Shown here piece after piece: positions 1-9,835 of a stretch of DNA of 64,000 nt. A program made the translations under genes and the position numbers. The stretch is from assembly GCA_903851195.1 (NCBI GenBank), contig CAINNJ010000012.1, positions 62,001-126,000 of the forward strand, written 5' to 3'. The stretch comes from an uncultured Acidobacteriia bacterium (GTDB lineage: Bacteria; Acidobacteriota; Terriglobia; Bryobacterales; Bryobacteraceae). Numbering within the stretch: the stretch's first letter is position 1; every line of letters starts with the position of its first letter. A model generated the notes under the pieces. It was not told the DNA's origin and searched no databases. It saw only the letters and a program-made list of their open reading frames with translations.

Positions 1-107
1 GTACAGGGTGTTTTCGACATCTTATTGTCACCTTGGTGGCGCATAATGACCATGGAACGGGCCCCTCAGCCGTTTCACAAATCCCCGATTCGCTTCCAAG
101 GAGTGCC

Positions 108-2561
108 ATGCATCCCGATCTCGCTGAATACGGCCCGGTTACTTTCCACGGCGATCCGAACTCCCTTTATGACCGACATCTGGTCTTCGATTATGCGATC
201 GATCCGGATCGGGCAACTCCGCGCGAGCGGTACGAAGCGGTGGCGCGATCTCTGCGCGACGTGCTGGCTTTGCGCTGGCTGAAAACGAGACAGTCTTACG
301 ACCGGGTGGATCCGAAACGCGTGTACTACCTGTCGATGGAATTCCTCATCGGGCGGTCGCTGGCGAATAATGTGACCAACCTGCTGCTCGATCCCGCCAT
401 GAGGAAAGCCAGCAGGGAAAACAACGTCGACTGGTACGAATTGCTGGAACAGGAACCCGACGCGGGGCTCGGCAACGGCGGCCTGGGCCGTCTGGCCGCG
501 TGCTTTATCGAATCGATGGCGACGATGCAGATTCCCGCCATGGGTTATGGCCTGCGGTATGAGGACGGCATCTTCCGGCAGGCAATTCGCGATGGCTGGC
601 AGGACGAACAGCCCGACAACTGGCTGCGAAGGCCCGATCCCTGGGAGATTGTGCGGCTCGACCATGTGATCGAGGTTGGTCTGAACTGCACCTTTCAGAT
701 GCGCGGCGGTCTGCTGATTCCGGTGCCGGGAAAACCTTCGAAGCTGCTCGGTATCCCGTTTGACCGGCCGGTGATCGGCTATGGCGCCCATACCATCAAC
801 ACCCTTCGTCTGTGGGCCGCCGGGGCGCCGGATTTCTTCGACTTCGGCGAATTCAGCCACGGGGATTTTGTCGGCGCGGTTACCGAAACGCTCGCGGCCG
901 AATCGATCACGCGGGTTTTGTATCCGGACGACTCGACCGTGGTGGGGCAGCAACTGCGTTTCCTGCAGGAGTATTTTCTTTCAGCGTGCTCCGTCAGAGA
1001 TATGACACGGCGCTTTCGCGAGGCTCATTCCGACTGGAGTCTGCTGCCCGAAAAGGCGGCGGTGCAGCTGAACGATACGCATCCGACAATGGCCATCGCC
1101 GAACTGATGCGGATCCTGCTGGACGAGGCGGAACTGGGATGGGACCAGGCCTGGTCCATCACGCAGCGAACGTTCGCCTATACGAATCACACGCTGTTGC
1201 CGGAGGCGCTGGAGAAGTGGCCCGTTTCCTGGTTCGAGGACATTATTCCGCGGCACCTCGAAATTATTTATGAGGTAAATCGCCGTTTTCTGGATCAGGT
1301 TCGCGGGCGTTATCAGGGGGACAGCGGCCGGGTTCAGCGGATGAGTCTGATCGAGGAGGGCGCCACGAAAAAGGTGCGCATGGCGAACCTCGCTATCGTG
1401 GGCTCGCACAGCACGAACGGCGTGGCGGCGATCCATTCCGAGTTGCTGCGCACCAAACTGGTTTCCGACTTCGCGGAAATGTATCCGGAGCGGTTCAATA
1501 ACAAGACCAATGGCGTGACGCCGCGCCGCTGGCTGCTGGTGGCGAATCCGTTTCTCTCGTCCCTTGTGACGGAGGCGATCGGCGACGGGTGGATCGCGGA
1601 CTTCAGCCAGATCTCGAGGGTAAAGCCGATGGCGGAAGATCCGGAGTTCCGGCGGCTGTTCCGGAACGCGAAGCGGGCGGCGAAGCTGCGCTTTGTCGAC
1701 TGGCTGGGGGTCTCAACCGGGATCCGCGTGGACCCGGAGGCCATTTTCGACAGTCAGATCAAGCGGATACACGAGTACAAACGGCAACTGCTGAACGCGT
1801 TGCATATTGTTATCCTTTACAACCGGCTCCGTGAGAATCCCGGCGCGGAGATGCCGAAACGGACGTTCTTTTTTGCGGGAAAAGCCGCGCCCGCTTATCG
1901 GCTGGCCAAACTGATCATCAAATTCATCAACAATCTGGCGGAGGTGATCGACAACGACCCGATCGCGCGCGACCGCCTGCAGGTGGTGTTTCTCCCCGAT
2001 TACAGCGTTTCGATCGCCGAACGGCTCATCCCGGCGAGCGACGTTTCCGAGCAGATTTCGACCGCCGGTTACGAGGCGAGCGGCACCAGCAATATGAAGC
2101 TCATGATGAACGGCGCTCTGACGATCGGGACGCGGGACGGCGCCACCATCGAGATGGCCGAGGAGTGCGGCGAAGAGAACTTCTTCCTGTTCGGCCTGAC
2201 CGCCGCGCAGGTGGCCAACACACGCCCCTGGTACAACCCGCGCTGGCATTACGAGAACGAACCGGAGACCCGCGCCGCGCTGGACCTGATCTTTTCGGGA
2301 CACTTCAGCCAGGGCGATGCGGGCGTCTTCGACCCGCTGCGAGCGACCCTTCTCGATAAGGGCGATTTCTACATGCATCTGGCCGACCTGCGCGCTTATT
2401 CGGACGCCCAGGCGAGAATCGGGCAACTCCATGCGGATCCGGAACAGTTCGCGCGGAAGGCGATCCTGAACGTGGGGAGTTCGGGCAAGTTTTCGAGCGA
2501 CCGGACGATCGCACAGTATGCAAAGGAAATCTGGGGTGTGAACCCCTGTCCGACGATCTGA
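108..2561 (+). CDS. glgP: Glycogen/starch phosphorylase
   Basis: Family GT35 phosphorylase, which releases glucose-1-phosphate from alpha-1,4-glucan using a pyridoxal-phosphate cofactor in the cytoplasm. The signature EASGTSNMKLMMNGA is present; the lysine at about residue 664 is the expected PLP-binding residue. The N-terminal glucan-phosphorylase stretch YYLSMEFLIGRSL and the GNGGLGRLAACF loop are also clear. Length from this start is 817 aa, matching bacterial GlgP (about 815). The frame is open back to 33, but ATG at 108 follows AAGGAG at 98-103 and begins at the usual family N-terminus, so it was preferred. Positions 1-107 show no gene. It is followed after 39 bp by a glycosyltransferase that is probably functionally separate. 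Confidence 0.95.
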   Translation: MHPDLAEYGPVTFHGDPNSLYDRHLVFDYAIDPDRATPRERYEAVARSLRDVLALRWLKTRQSYDRVDPKRVYYLSMEFLIGRSLANNVTNLLLDPAMRKASRENNVDWYELLEQEPDAGLGNGGLGRLAACFIESMATMQIPAMGYGLRYEDGIFRQAIRDGWQDEQPDNWLRRPDPWEIVRLDHVIEVGLNCTFQMRGGLLIPVPGKPSKLLGIPFDRPVIGYGAHTINTLRLWAAGAPDFFDFGEFSHGDFVGAVTETLAAESITRVLYPDDSTVVGQQLRFLQEYFLSACSVRDMTRRFREAHSDWSLLPEKAAVQLNDTHPTMAIAELMRILLDEAELGWDQAWSITQRTFAYTNHTLLPEALEKWPVSWFEDIIPRHLEIIYEVNRRFLDQVRGRYQGDSGRVQRMSLIEEGATKKVRMANLAIVGSHSTNGVAAIHSELLRTKLVSDFAEMYPERFNNKTNGVTPRRWLLVANPFLSSLVTEAIGDGWIADFSQISRVKPMAEDPEFRRLFRNAKRAAKLRFVDWLGVSTGIRVDPEAIFDSQIKRIHEYKRQLLNALHIVILYNRLRENPGAEMPKRTFFFAGKAAPAYRLAKLIIKFINNLAEVIDNDPIARDRLQVVFLPDYSVSIAERLIPASDVSEQISTAGYEASGTSNMKLMMNGALTIGTRDGATIEMAEECGEENFFLFGLTAAQVANTRPWYNPRWHYENEPETRAALDLIFSGHFSQGDAGVFDPLRATLLDKGDFYMHLADLRAYSDAQARIGQLHADPEQFARKAILNVGSSGKFSSDRTIAQYAKEIWGVNPCPTI

Positions 2562-2600
2562 GGCTTCTCCGGATTCGAGTGCGCTAAGATACAAGATCGT

Positions 2601-3782
2601 TTGCAGGCTACTGACGGGCGCTCTCGCATTCTCTATTACGTACCGTGCCTCGAAGTGGGTGGCACCGAAAAAAACGTCCACGATCTCGCGATGCATCTGC
2701 CGCGCGACCGTTTCGATCCCGTCGTGATCTGGTCTTGCTACTGGGGGCCGCTCGGCGACAGCCTGCTGCGCGCCGGCGTTCCGGTTCACCACCTGCCGCT
2801 CAACCAAGCGCGGCGGCTGCCCGAGGTGGTGAGCGGCATTCGCGAAATCCGTCCCGATATTTTCCATTCCTTCAGCTATCGCAGAGATGACAATGATGTC
2901 CGCGCGGGGGCCGAAGCGGCTGTTCCTTCGATTATCACGTCGCGCGGCGACCTCCGTTTTTGGGACCCGGCGCAGACGGCGCAGCCCTGGGAGCGTTACC
3001 GCAACGCAGGTACCGGGAAAATTACGGTGTGCAGCGAAGCCATTGCCGCGACGGTCCGGGAGGTGGAAGGCGTTCCGGACGAGAAGATCCGGGTAATTCA
3101 CAACGGCGTGGCGCTTCCCTGGCCGGGGCGGGAAGCGAGAGGAGACAGGGAAACCTGCGGCATTCGTCAGGAACTGGGCGTCGGCGCGGGGGCTCCGCTG
3201 GTCGGGTACGTAGGGAACTATCGGCCGGAAAAGGGCCATCAGACGCTGCTGCGCGCTTTCCGCATGCTGCTGGAGGCGGAGCCTTCGGCCCGTCTGATTT
3301 GTTGCGGCGGCAGTAAGCCCGGCTGGAAGCCCGTGGTTGAGGCGCTCGCCCGCGAACAGGGTTTGGACGGGCGCGTGTTCCTGCTCGATTTGCAACTCGA
3401 CGTGGGCCACGTTTTGCGCGGCCTCGATCTGTATGTGCAGCCATCCGATACGGAGGGCTTTTCCAATGCGCTGCTGGAGGCAATGGCTCACGGAGTTCCC
3501 GTGGTGGCCACCCGTGCGGGGGGAAATCCGGAAGCCGTGACGGACGGCGAGACGGGCCTGCTGGTTCCGCCGGGAGATCCGGAAGCACTTTGCGCGGCGA
3601 TGCTGCGAATGCTCCGTAATCGTGAAATGGCCGACCGGCTGGGCCGTGCCGCACGCCAAACGGTGCGCGAGCGATTTCAGTTCCACCACATGCTGAGTGG
3701 CTACGCGGGGCTTTATGAGGAGGAGTTGCAGGGTACCAGGACCCTGCTGACGTCCAGACAGGCTGTAGTAAAATTTACATAA
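2601..3782 (+). CDS. GT4 family glycosyltransferase
   Basis: GT-B fold glycosyltransferase with the GT4 layout. The N-terminal acceptor half begins [18 protein letters not shown] (the GG-E loop). The C-terminal donor half has [17 protein letters not shown] and the nucleotide-sugar motif [18 protein letters not shown] (E-x7-E type). It probably adds a sugar to a lipid-linked surface glycan. 393 aa is normal for the family. The start is TTG at 2601; no ATG lies near it and no strong ribosome site is visible. The stop at 3782 directly abuts the GTG start of the next gene, so translation is probably coupled. Substrate cannot be inferred. Confidence 0.88.
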   Translation: MQATDGRSRILYYVPCLEVGGTEKNVHDLAMHLPRDRFDPVVIWSCYWGPLGDSLLRAGVPVHHLPLNQARRLPEVVSGIREIRPDIFHSFSYRRDDNDVRAGAEAAVPSIITSRGDLRFWDPAQTAQPWERYRNAGTGKITVCSEAIAATVREVEGVPDEKIRVIHNGVALPWPGREARGDRETCGIRQELGVGAGAPLVGYVGNYRPEKGHQTLLRAFRMLLEAEPSARLICCGGSKPGWKPVVEALAREQGLDGRVFLLDLQLDVGHVLRGLDLYVQPSDTEGFSNALLEAMAHGVPVVATRAGGNPEAVTDGETGLLVPPGDPEALCAAMLRMLRNREMADRLGRAARQTVRERFQFHHMLSGYAGLYEEELQGTRTLLTSRQAVVKFT

Positions 3783-4868
3783 GTGAAATCTGTTGCACTT
3801 GCGTCGGAATCCGGCGAATCCGACGGCCAAAGCGGTTTTTCGCCGTCCCGAACCAGAAGCTTCAATGTATACGGTTATCGGTTCAACGTGCGCAGTTCGG
3901 TGGAAGAACCCCTGCGCGGGATCGCGGAGGATTTTGGTTTTTTCGCGGCGGAAGCCACGACCGAAGGGGTGACGATCGAGCTTTTCGCCGAAGCGCCGCC
4001 TCCGGAAATGCGGCCCACCACAACGGCCATTGCCTACACTCCGCGCAATGTGGCGTACCGGGAGCGGGGCCAGCGTTTCATCGATTATCACGGCCGCGCG
4101 CTCGGGATTCAGGACGAGGCGACCGCGAACTTTCGGCTCTACAGTCTTGACGAAGGACTGCTCTACGAGGCTACGTATCTCTATTTGCTCTCGCAGATCG
4201 GACAGAATCTGGACGAGGCGGGCCTGCACCGGATGCATGCGGTTGGAGTGGTGATATCGGGCCGGGCCGTTCTGGTGATGCTGCCGATGGGTGGCGGCAA
4301 GAGCACCGTCGGGCTGCACCTTCTGCGGCACCCCGAGGTCAAGATCCTTTCCGACGATTCTCCCTTTATCGACCGGCGCGGGCGGGCGCTGGCCTTCCCG
4401 CTGCGACTGGGCCTGCTGCCCGGATCCGAACATGCCGTGCCGCCGGAGAGCCGGCGCACCATTCAGCGCATGGAGTTCGGCCCGAAACATCTGGTGAACT
4501 ACAGCTATTTCCGGGATCGGGTTTGCGCGTCCGCGGAACCGGGCATTCTGTTCGTGGGGGCGCGGACGATGGCGGAGGGCTGCCGGATTGAAAAGATCAG
4601 CCGGCTGGAGGGCATGCGCAGCTGCATCACGAACTGCGTGGTGGGCGTGGGTCTTTTTCAGGGCCTCGAGTTCATTTTGCAGTCGAGCCCGTGGGAATTA
4701 TTCTCGAAGGGCAAGCTGGGAATCTCCAGGGCCTGGAACTGCTGGCAGTTGTTGCGGCGCGCACAGGTCTGCCGTATTTATCTGGGTCGCGACCCGGAAC
4801 GTAATGCGCTCACGCTGCTGCGGTATGCGGAGAAAACGTTCGCGTCGGGCCTCGCGAACGGAAATTGA
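3783..4868 (+). CDS. HprK-like P-loop kinase of a glycan cluster
   Basis: 361-aa protein with a Walker A motif, LPMGGGKSTVGLHLL (about residues 172-186), followed by ILSDDSPFIDRRG, which resembles the aspartate-containing loop of the HPr kinase/phosphorylase C-terminal domain. The N-terminal ~140 residues have no recognised domain. HprK-related P-loop proteins are recurrent in exopolysaccharide clusters, usually with unknown substrate; that is family knowledge, and kinase activity here is inference. The start is GTG at 3783, directly after the preceding stop. The downstream gene begins 18 bp beyond the stop. It could instead be a nucleotide-binding regulator without kinase activity. Confidence 0.6.
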   Translation: MKSVALASESGESDGQSGFSPSRTRSFNVYGYRFNVRSSVEEPLRGIAEDFGFFAAEATTEGVTIELFAEAPPPEMRPTTTAIAYTPRNVAYRERGQRFIDYHGRALGIQDEATANFRLYSLDEGLLYEATYLYLLSQIGQNLDEAGLHRMHAVGVVISGRAVLVMLPMGGGKSTVGLHLLRHPEVKILSDDSPFIDRRGRALAFPLRLGLLPGSEHAVPPESRRTIQRMEFGPKHLVNYSYFRDRVCASAEPGILFVGARTMAEGCRIEKISRLEGMRSCITNCVVGVGLFQGLEFILQSSPWELFSKGKLGISRAWNCWQLLRRAQVCRIYLGRDPERNALTLLRYAEKTFASGLANGN

Positions 4869-4885
4869 CCGCAGGAACCGACCCT

Positions 4886-5848
4886 ATGCTTCGGCAGGAT
4901 GCCACCTGGGCAATCACGACGTATTTCGATCCTTCCGGAACGCGCAAGCGCCTCGAAACGTACCGTACGTTTCGCCGCAACCTGAGTATTCCTCTGGTCG
5001 CCGTGGAGCTTTCCTTTCAGGAGCGCTTCCAACTCGGGGAGGCTGACGCGGATATCCTGATTCAGTTGCGTGGCGAAGACGTGCTGTGGCAGAAGGAACG
5101 GCTGGTGAACATCGCGCTCCAGGCGCTGCCCGACCACTGCGATGCCGTCGCCTGGCTGGATTGCGACATTATTTTCCTTCGCGAAGACTGGGCGGCGGCG
5201 GCCCGCGGTCAGCTGGAGCATTACGCTCTGGTGCAGCCTTTCGAGCGTGTCCACTACATGGAGAGGCTGGATCCGCCGAAATTTCCGGACTGGCGTCCAC
5301 CGGACTATTTCGAGTCCTTTGGCGCCCGCTATGCCAGGGGCGAACTGCGCGACGAGATGTTTGCGACGACGGGCGCCAGCCGCCTGCTCCGCTATGCTCC
5401 GGGCATGGCCTGGATGGCGCGGCGCTGCACGCTGGCCGAGCACGGCCTCTACGACGCCGGGGTGGTGGGCGGAGGCGACGCGCTTCTGGTGGCTGCCGCC
5501 TGCGGACGCGGCGATGAGAAAGCCAGCGCTTTTCAGATGAGCGGGCAGCAGCGCCGTCACTACAACGCCTGGGCGAGCCGTTTCCACGGGGACGTGCGGG
5601 GGCGAATTTCGTTTGTGGAGGGCGATCTTCTGCACCTCTGGCACGGCGATCCGACCCAGAGGCGTTACACGGAACGGTTCAAAGACTTCCACCGCTTCGA
5701 GTTCGATCCGCAGGCGGATCTTGCCCATGCGGCGGAAGGTGTCTACCGCTGGAACAGCCACAAACCGGAACTGCACGATTACGTCCGCGGGCATTTCGAA
5801 CTGCAGGATCGGGCCTGGCAGATCAGCCTGACCTGTGCGAACGACTGA
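4886..5848 (+). CDS. Putative GT-A-like glycosyltransferase
   Basis: About 320 aa. The central motif AVAWLDCDIIFLREDW (DCD) resembles the metal-binding DxD of GT-A fold transferases. Further conserved-looking blocks are GVVGGGDALLVAAACG and LLHLWHGDPTQRRY, whose histidines and aspartates fit the C-terminal active-site part of such enzymes. I do not recognise a named family with certainty. A TTG start at 4865 overlapping the previous gene is possible, but ATG at 4886 has AGGAA about 10 bp upstream and is preferred. It sits between an HprK-like protein and a GT4 enzyme, so a role in surface glycan synthesis is likely. Confidence 0.55.
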   Translation: MLRQDATWAITTYFDPSGTRKRLETYRTFRRNLSIPLVAVELSFQERFQLGEADADILIQLRGEDVLWQKERLVNIALQALPDHCDAVAWLDCDIIFLREDWAAAARGQLEHYALVQPFERVHYMERLDPPKFPDWRPPDYFESFGARYARGELRDEMFATTGASRLLRYAPGMAWMARRCTLAEHGLYDAGVVGGGDALLVAAACGRGDEKASAFQMSGQQRRHYNAWASRFHGDVRGRISFVEGDLLHLWHGDPTQRRYTERFKDFHRFEFDPQADLAHAAEGVYRWNSHKPELHDYVRGHFELQDRAWQISLTCAND

Positions 5849-5852
5849 GCGG

Positions 5853-7034
5853 ATGCGTACTCTGCATCTTCTGACGCCCGGCGTCTTTCCGATGCGCGGG
5901 GGACTTGAGGAGACCGTGCTGCGCATTGCCCGCGCTCTCAATAGTGCAGGGGATCATCGGGTGATTGTCTATACCAGGCGGCAGGCGGCGGACGGTATGG
6001 CTCCGGTCGCGGCGCATGGTTCGCTGGAAGTCGTCCATCTGGGCCGGGACAAGGCGTTCCTGCTGGAGCCGCTGAGCGCGGACGCGGCCAACACGGAAGG
6101 CGTGCCGAGCGGCTGGCTGGCGGAAAGTCTGCGTCTCGATTATCTGCTGCTGGTTTCCGAGCTGGAGGCGCGGATCGCGGCGGAGCCCGGGAGCCGGCAT
6201 ATCCTGATTTCGTTTCTGATGACCACCAACGGGTTCATCGCGCAGCAGGCGGCTTTTACGCTGGGAATTCCGCACATCGCTTCCGTGCAGGGATCGGATT
6301 TCTCCCGGGATTTCCGAAGTCCTTATCATCTGCAGGCGATTCGGTTCGTGGTGGAAAACGCGCGCTGCATCGTCACCAACAATCGCGAACAGGCGCGAAC
6401 TCTGGGCGCGGCGTTCCCCGCGGCGCGCGCTTTCCGCACGGTTCACAACGCGCTGCCGGAAGGCGTCACCGTTGCCCCCTGGGCGCCCACGCCGTCCCCC
6501 GTCTGGCGTCTGGCGGCCGATTGCGGATTCTCGTTCAAGAAGGGAACGCATGTTCTGCTTCGCGCCGTGGCCGAACTCCGCCGGGAGGGACATCCGGTTT
6601 GCCTCACCGTGGCCGGCGAGATTGCCCCGAAGGAAAAGGCCTATTGGGAAGAATGCCGGCGCAATTCCCCGGAGCATTTTCCCGGCTGGCTGGATTCGGC
6701 CAGCCTGGACGCGCTCTTTCTATCCTCGGATCTTTACGTTTCCGCTTCGCTCGGCGAGGGGTGTTCACTCAGCCATAACCGCGCGATGGCGCTGGGCATG
6801 CCGATGGCCGCCACGCGCACCGGGGCGCTGCCGGAACTGGCCGGCGACGCCCCGCACATCCGTCTTTGCGCGCCGGCGAATGTGGAGGCTCTGGTTTCGG
6901 CGATTCGAACGTCGATGCAAAGCCTGCGCGCCGGAACGCTGGCGATTGACCCGGACCGGGTGCGGCGGTGGCGGCAATACTTTGCGCCCGAGCGGGAGAG
7001 CCGCGAATGGGCCGAAATGGTGGCGGAGATCTAA
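5853..7034 (+). CDS. GT4 family glycosyltransferase
   Basis: GT-B glycosyltransferase. The N-terminal acceptor domain starts MRTLHLLTPGVFPMRGGLEE (GG loop). The donor half includes GFSFKKGTHVLLRAVAELRR and the family motif SASLGEGCSLSHNRAMALG. The usual E-x7-E is modified (GEGCSLSHNRAMA), which may reflect a divergent donor. About 393 aa from ATG 5853; GTG at 5835 overlapping the preceding gene is an alternative. It is the last plus-strand gene of the 2.6-7.0 kb run, and the next gene converges on it with an 85-bp gap in which no clear terminator was seen. Confidence 0.85.
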   Translation: MRTLHLLTPGVFPMRGGLEETVLRIARALNSAGDHRVIVYTRRQAADGMAPVAAHGSLEVVHLGRDKAFLLEPLSADAANTEGVPSGWLAESLRLDYLLLVSELEARIAAEPGSRHILISFLMTTNGFIAQQAAFTLGIPHIASVQGSDFSRDFRSPYHLQAIRFVVENARCIVTNNREQARTLGAAFPAARAFRTVHNALPEGVTVAPWAPTPSPVWRLAADCGFSFKKGTHVLLRAVAELRREGHPVCLTVAGEIAPKEKAYWEECRRNSPEHFPGWLDSASLDALFLSSDLYVSASLGEGCSLSHNRAMALGMPMAATRTGALPELAGDAPHIRLCAPANVEALVSAIRTSMQSLRAGTLAIDPDRVRRWRQYFAPERESREWAEMVAEI

Positions 7035-7119
7035 GGAGCAGAATCAAGGCCCTAATGTCGGGGTTTCGAATTCCGGCTCCGCGGGATCACGCGAAGCAGA
7101 TGCCGGGGTCGCGCCGGTG

Positions 7120-8325
7120 TTACGAGTTCACCCCGGCAGGGAGACGATGGGGGTTAGCCCGGATGATCCCAAGCAACAGTTCTTCATAAGCATCCGCCAT
7201 CTGGCCGGTAGAATTCCGAAGTGCCCGGGAACGAGCGTTGCGGCCGAGAGTGGCGCGAAGTTCTTCATCGGCCGCCAGCCGGACGATACTGCGGGCGAGT
7301 TCCGCGCGGTCATGAACGGGGACGAGCAGACCGTTCTTCTCGTGCTCGACAAGGCCGCGGCTCGCGGGAATATCGGTCGTGACGAGCGCCCTGCCGCTGG
7401 CCAGTGCCTCGAGACACGCGAGAGAGCGCGCCTCTGTCTCGGAGGGCATAACGACGATGTCGGCGAGCCGCATGTATTTCGGCACTTGCACGTGATCGAC
7501 CCAGCCTGAGAAACGGACGCGGCCGGCGATGCCCAGCGCGCTGGCGGTGGCCTGCATCTCCTGCCTGCACTCTCCATCTCCGACAACAAGAAACATCAGG
7601 TCGGGTCGGCTCCGCAAGGACAGAGCCGCCGCGTGGATAAAGTCGAGCGGCGCTTTCACACGCTTCAGATTGGAGACGTGTGCCACAACGATATCTTCCG
7701 GGCGGATAGCGAGGAAGGCGGCGAGGTCGGCGTCGCGAGGGCCCGGCCGGAACGAAATGGTGCTGGAAGCGTTCGGGATGACGTGGCACCGGGTGAGACC
7801 CAGCGGTTCGATCACTTCCTCAACCATGTTCGGCGACACAGGCACGACAAACGCGCTGGCTTGCAGCGTCCGTTTCTGCGCGGTTGCCAGAGGTTCCCCT
7901 GTACGGCCCGAGGCCAGAGACCTGATGATCCCTCCGTGAAGAATGGTGATGAACGGAATTTTTCGGCTGGTGAGTTCGTTCATGGGACCGCAAGTGCCGG
8001 GTTCCCGTCCGAGGATCACGGCGTCCGGTTCCGACCTGTCCAGTTCCTCAATAAGGAGCGGCTGTAACTTCTCCGACTCCGTTTTCAGTGCAACTTCGTC
8101 GGGCTTCTCATTGACCAGCAGGTAATTGGGCACGGAAACCCGTCGGACGACAATGGCGGGATGCTGCAAATCGAATCGTTCGGCGTCGCCGCGTGTCTGT
8201 TCGGTGCAGGAACTCAGGATGCGGATGGAATGGCCGCGATCCGCGAGATTCTGCGCCAGCACGGCATTGAGGATGGCCGCGCCGCCCTGGAATGGCGGAT
8301 ACGGCCCTGCCAGAATGATGTTCAT
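7120..8325 (-). CDS. GT4 family glycosyltransferase
   Basis: GT-B enzyme of about 401 aa. The N-terminus MNIILAGPYPPFQGGAAI has the GG loop of retaining GT4 enzymes. The donor half contains VVAHVSNLKRVKAPLDFIHA and MPSETEARSLACLEALASG (E-x7-E type: E-ARSLACLE). The frame stays open 47 codons upstream of ATG 8325, but that part overlaps the neighbouring gene and does not resemble the family, so 8325 was chosen. Its ATG lies 2 bp after the stop of the upstream minus-strand gene, indicating a two-gene operon with coupled translation. Sugar specificity is unknown. Confidence 0.87.
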   Translation of the reverse strand: MNIILAGPYPPFQGGAAILNAVLAQNLADRGHSIRILSSCTEQTRGDAERFDLQHPAIVVRRVSVPNYLLVNEKPDEVALKTESEKLQPLLIEELDRSEPDAVILGREPGTCGPMNELTSRKIPFITILHGGIIRSLASGRTGEPLATAQKRTLQASAFVVPVSPNMVEEVIEPLGLTRCHVIPNASSTISFRPGPRDADLAAFLAIRPEDIVVAHVSNLKRVKAPLDFIHAAALSLRSRPDLMFLVVGDGECRQEMQATASALGIAGRVRFSGWVDHVQVPKYMRLADIVVMPSETEARSLACLEALASGRALVTTDIPASRGLVEHEKNGLLVPVHDRAELARSIVRLAADEELRATLGRNARSRALRNSTGQMADAYEELLLGIIRANPHRLPAGVNS

Positions 8326-8327
8326 CT

Positions 8328-9467
8328 TCAAACTTTCATCCCGGCCGGCGCGAGCGCCGCATTTGCGGGGCCGAAACGGCGCCTGAGCAGGGAGTCGTAG
8401 ACAGCGGCCCGGTGGCGCCATGTGTGGTTCCGGAGAATATAGTTCCGGGCGCGCTGGCCGTCCCACTGCATGGTTGAAGCGGTGACGATTCGGTTCGCCA
8501 TTTCGTCTAAATCATCCGCCGCGACCACGAAGCCATGGCCCGTCTTACTGACCAGAGACTCATTGGGGAAGCCCGACTCGGTAACCACGGGGAGTCCGAC
8601 CCGCAGATAGCTGTAAATCTTGGTGCTCTCGTTATTGTGGTGGACCCGGCCGGCGGCGACCACAATACCCACATCGGCATGGCGCAGGTAATCCCAGCTG
8701 CGGTGGCAAGGCACCGCACCGAGCCACGTCACGTGCCGGCCGTCGAGAGCGCTGATATCGCCGTCGCCCATGAGAAACAGACGGCACCCGCGTGAACCAA
8801 TCATTTGCCCCAGAGCATTCAGTTTCCGGACGAGCGTTCGGTTCGCTTCCGGTTGCTGCGCATCGGAGTAGACGGTTCCGGCGAAGAGAACCCGTGCCAC
8901 GCCACCCGATTCAGGATAGGGGTCCGGCCCGACAGACGGGAGGGTGGAGTCCACCGCGCCAGGTATGCACAGAATATTGGTGGCGCGGCCATGAGATTCG
9001 GCGAACAGTTGCCGGCCCTGCTCATTGAGCACCGTCACGAATTGCGATACGGCCGCGATACGGGCCTGGGTTTCGTACAACCGTTTGCGAACGTCGCCGT
9101 AGAAGTAAATTCCCTCTCTGTCCTGTTCGGCGACGACCGAACCCAGCTTTGAGATTAAGAACGGGTGTCCCGCGCCGCCGTATCTGGAGAGCGTATCGAA
9201 TCCGCGGTGCATGTAGGTCTTTACCACGTCATACTCGTCCCACCTGGCCGCCGAAAGAGAGACGTATTTCAGGCGGCTGGAAACTCCGGCGGGCGCACGA
9301 AGAGGAACGCCATCCGGCAAAGCCATGGTGACCGAGTGGCCGAAGGCGGCCAATTCGCCAGCCATTCGAAACCAGCGAATGTATGCCATGTTGACCAGGC
9401 TGGGCGGTTCGCCGGGTAGATCGCCCACCCGAGGATCAGGCCGGTAAACAAAAATGATGGAAGCCAA
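8328..9467 (-). CDS. Glycosyltransferase, GT4/GT-B type
   Basis: GT-B-like protein of about 379 aa. ARVLFAGTVYSDAQQPEANR begins the donor half. HADVGIVVAAGRVHHNNESTKIYSYLRVGLPVV is the equivalent of the sugar-nucleotide-binding segment, with E followed by KIYSYL as in many low-similarity GT4 enzymes. Two TTG starts are possible: 9488, and 9467, which has GGAAGAGGAA just upstream and is preferred. It is first in a two-gene minus-strand operon with the next GT4 (stop to ATG gap of 2 bp). It probably acts on the same surface glycan as its partner. Confidence 0.78.
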   Translation of the reverse strand: MASIIFVYRPDPRVGDLPGEPPSLVNMAYIRWFRMAGELAAFGHSVTMALPDGVPLRAPAGVSSRLKYVSLSAARWDEYDVVKTYMHRGFDTLSRYGGAGHPFLISKLGSVVAEQDREGIYFYGDVRKRLYETQARIAAVSQFVTVLNEQGRQLFAESHGRATNILCIPGAVDSTLPSVGPDPYPESGGVARVLFAGTVYSDAQQPEANRTLVRKLNALGQMIGSRGCRLFLMGDGDISALDGRHVTWLGAVPCHRSWDYLRHADVGIVVAAGRVHHNNESTKIYSYLRVGLPVVTESGFPNESLVSKTGHGFVVAADDLDEMANRIVTASTMQWDGQRARNYILRNHTWRHRAAVYDSLLRRRFGPANAALAPAGMKV

Positions 9468-9835
9468 TGTGTTCCTCTTCCGCCGCAATCAGCGGCGTCA
9501 GGCATGTCCGGAGCGCGCCAATCTCAACGGCTGTCCGAAGGTGTTTTGAGGACGGGAAAACGCTGCAAGCACGCTGGAATGGGTCGAACAATATATCCAC
9601 TGTAATATACCTTCACCGCATCTCCGATACAGCCAGAGCGGGTGTCCGGGTCGACCCCGTCGCGACGTTCTTCCTGGCGGCAGCCCTGCGCCGGCGCCCG
9701 TTCGGCGAGCCGACACCGGAATTTTCCGGATGAGATTTGGTCTGTAATGTTCCGTGGTTATTTCCCACTAATTCATGGATGCCGACATTGATTTTCAGCG
9801 CTTGCCCGCATCCTTGCCTTTAGGAGGGCTTCGTC
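9468..9835 (+). other. Divergent intergenic region
   Basis: 368 bp between a minus-strand glycosyltransferase operon and the plus-strand M4 protease gene, so it should hold promoters for both. I see no convincing gene. A 14-bp near-palindrome, CCGGAATTTTCCGG, lies at 9716-9729, and an AT-rich stretch with TATATT-like hexamers on the minus strand lies around 9592-9610. The ribosome site of the protease gene (AGGAGGG, 9822-9828) ends the region. No exact sigma-70 pair could be fixed by eye. Confidence 0.5.

Noticed and set aside
1713-4490. Open minus-strand frame of 925 codons opposite glgP and the first GT genes
   Set aside because: It lies antisense to three genes with clear family motifs. 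Its sequence is rich in arginine, histidine and proline, as expected of a high-GC antisense frame, and shows no domain.
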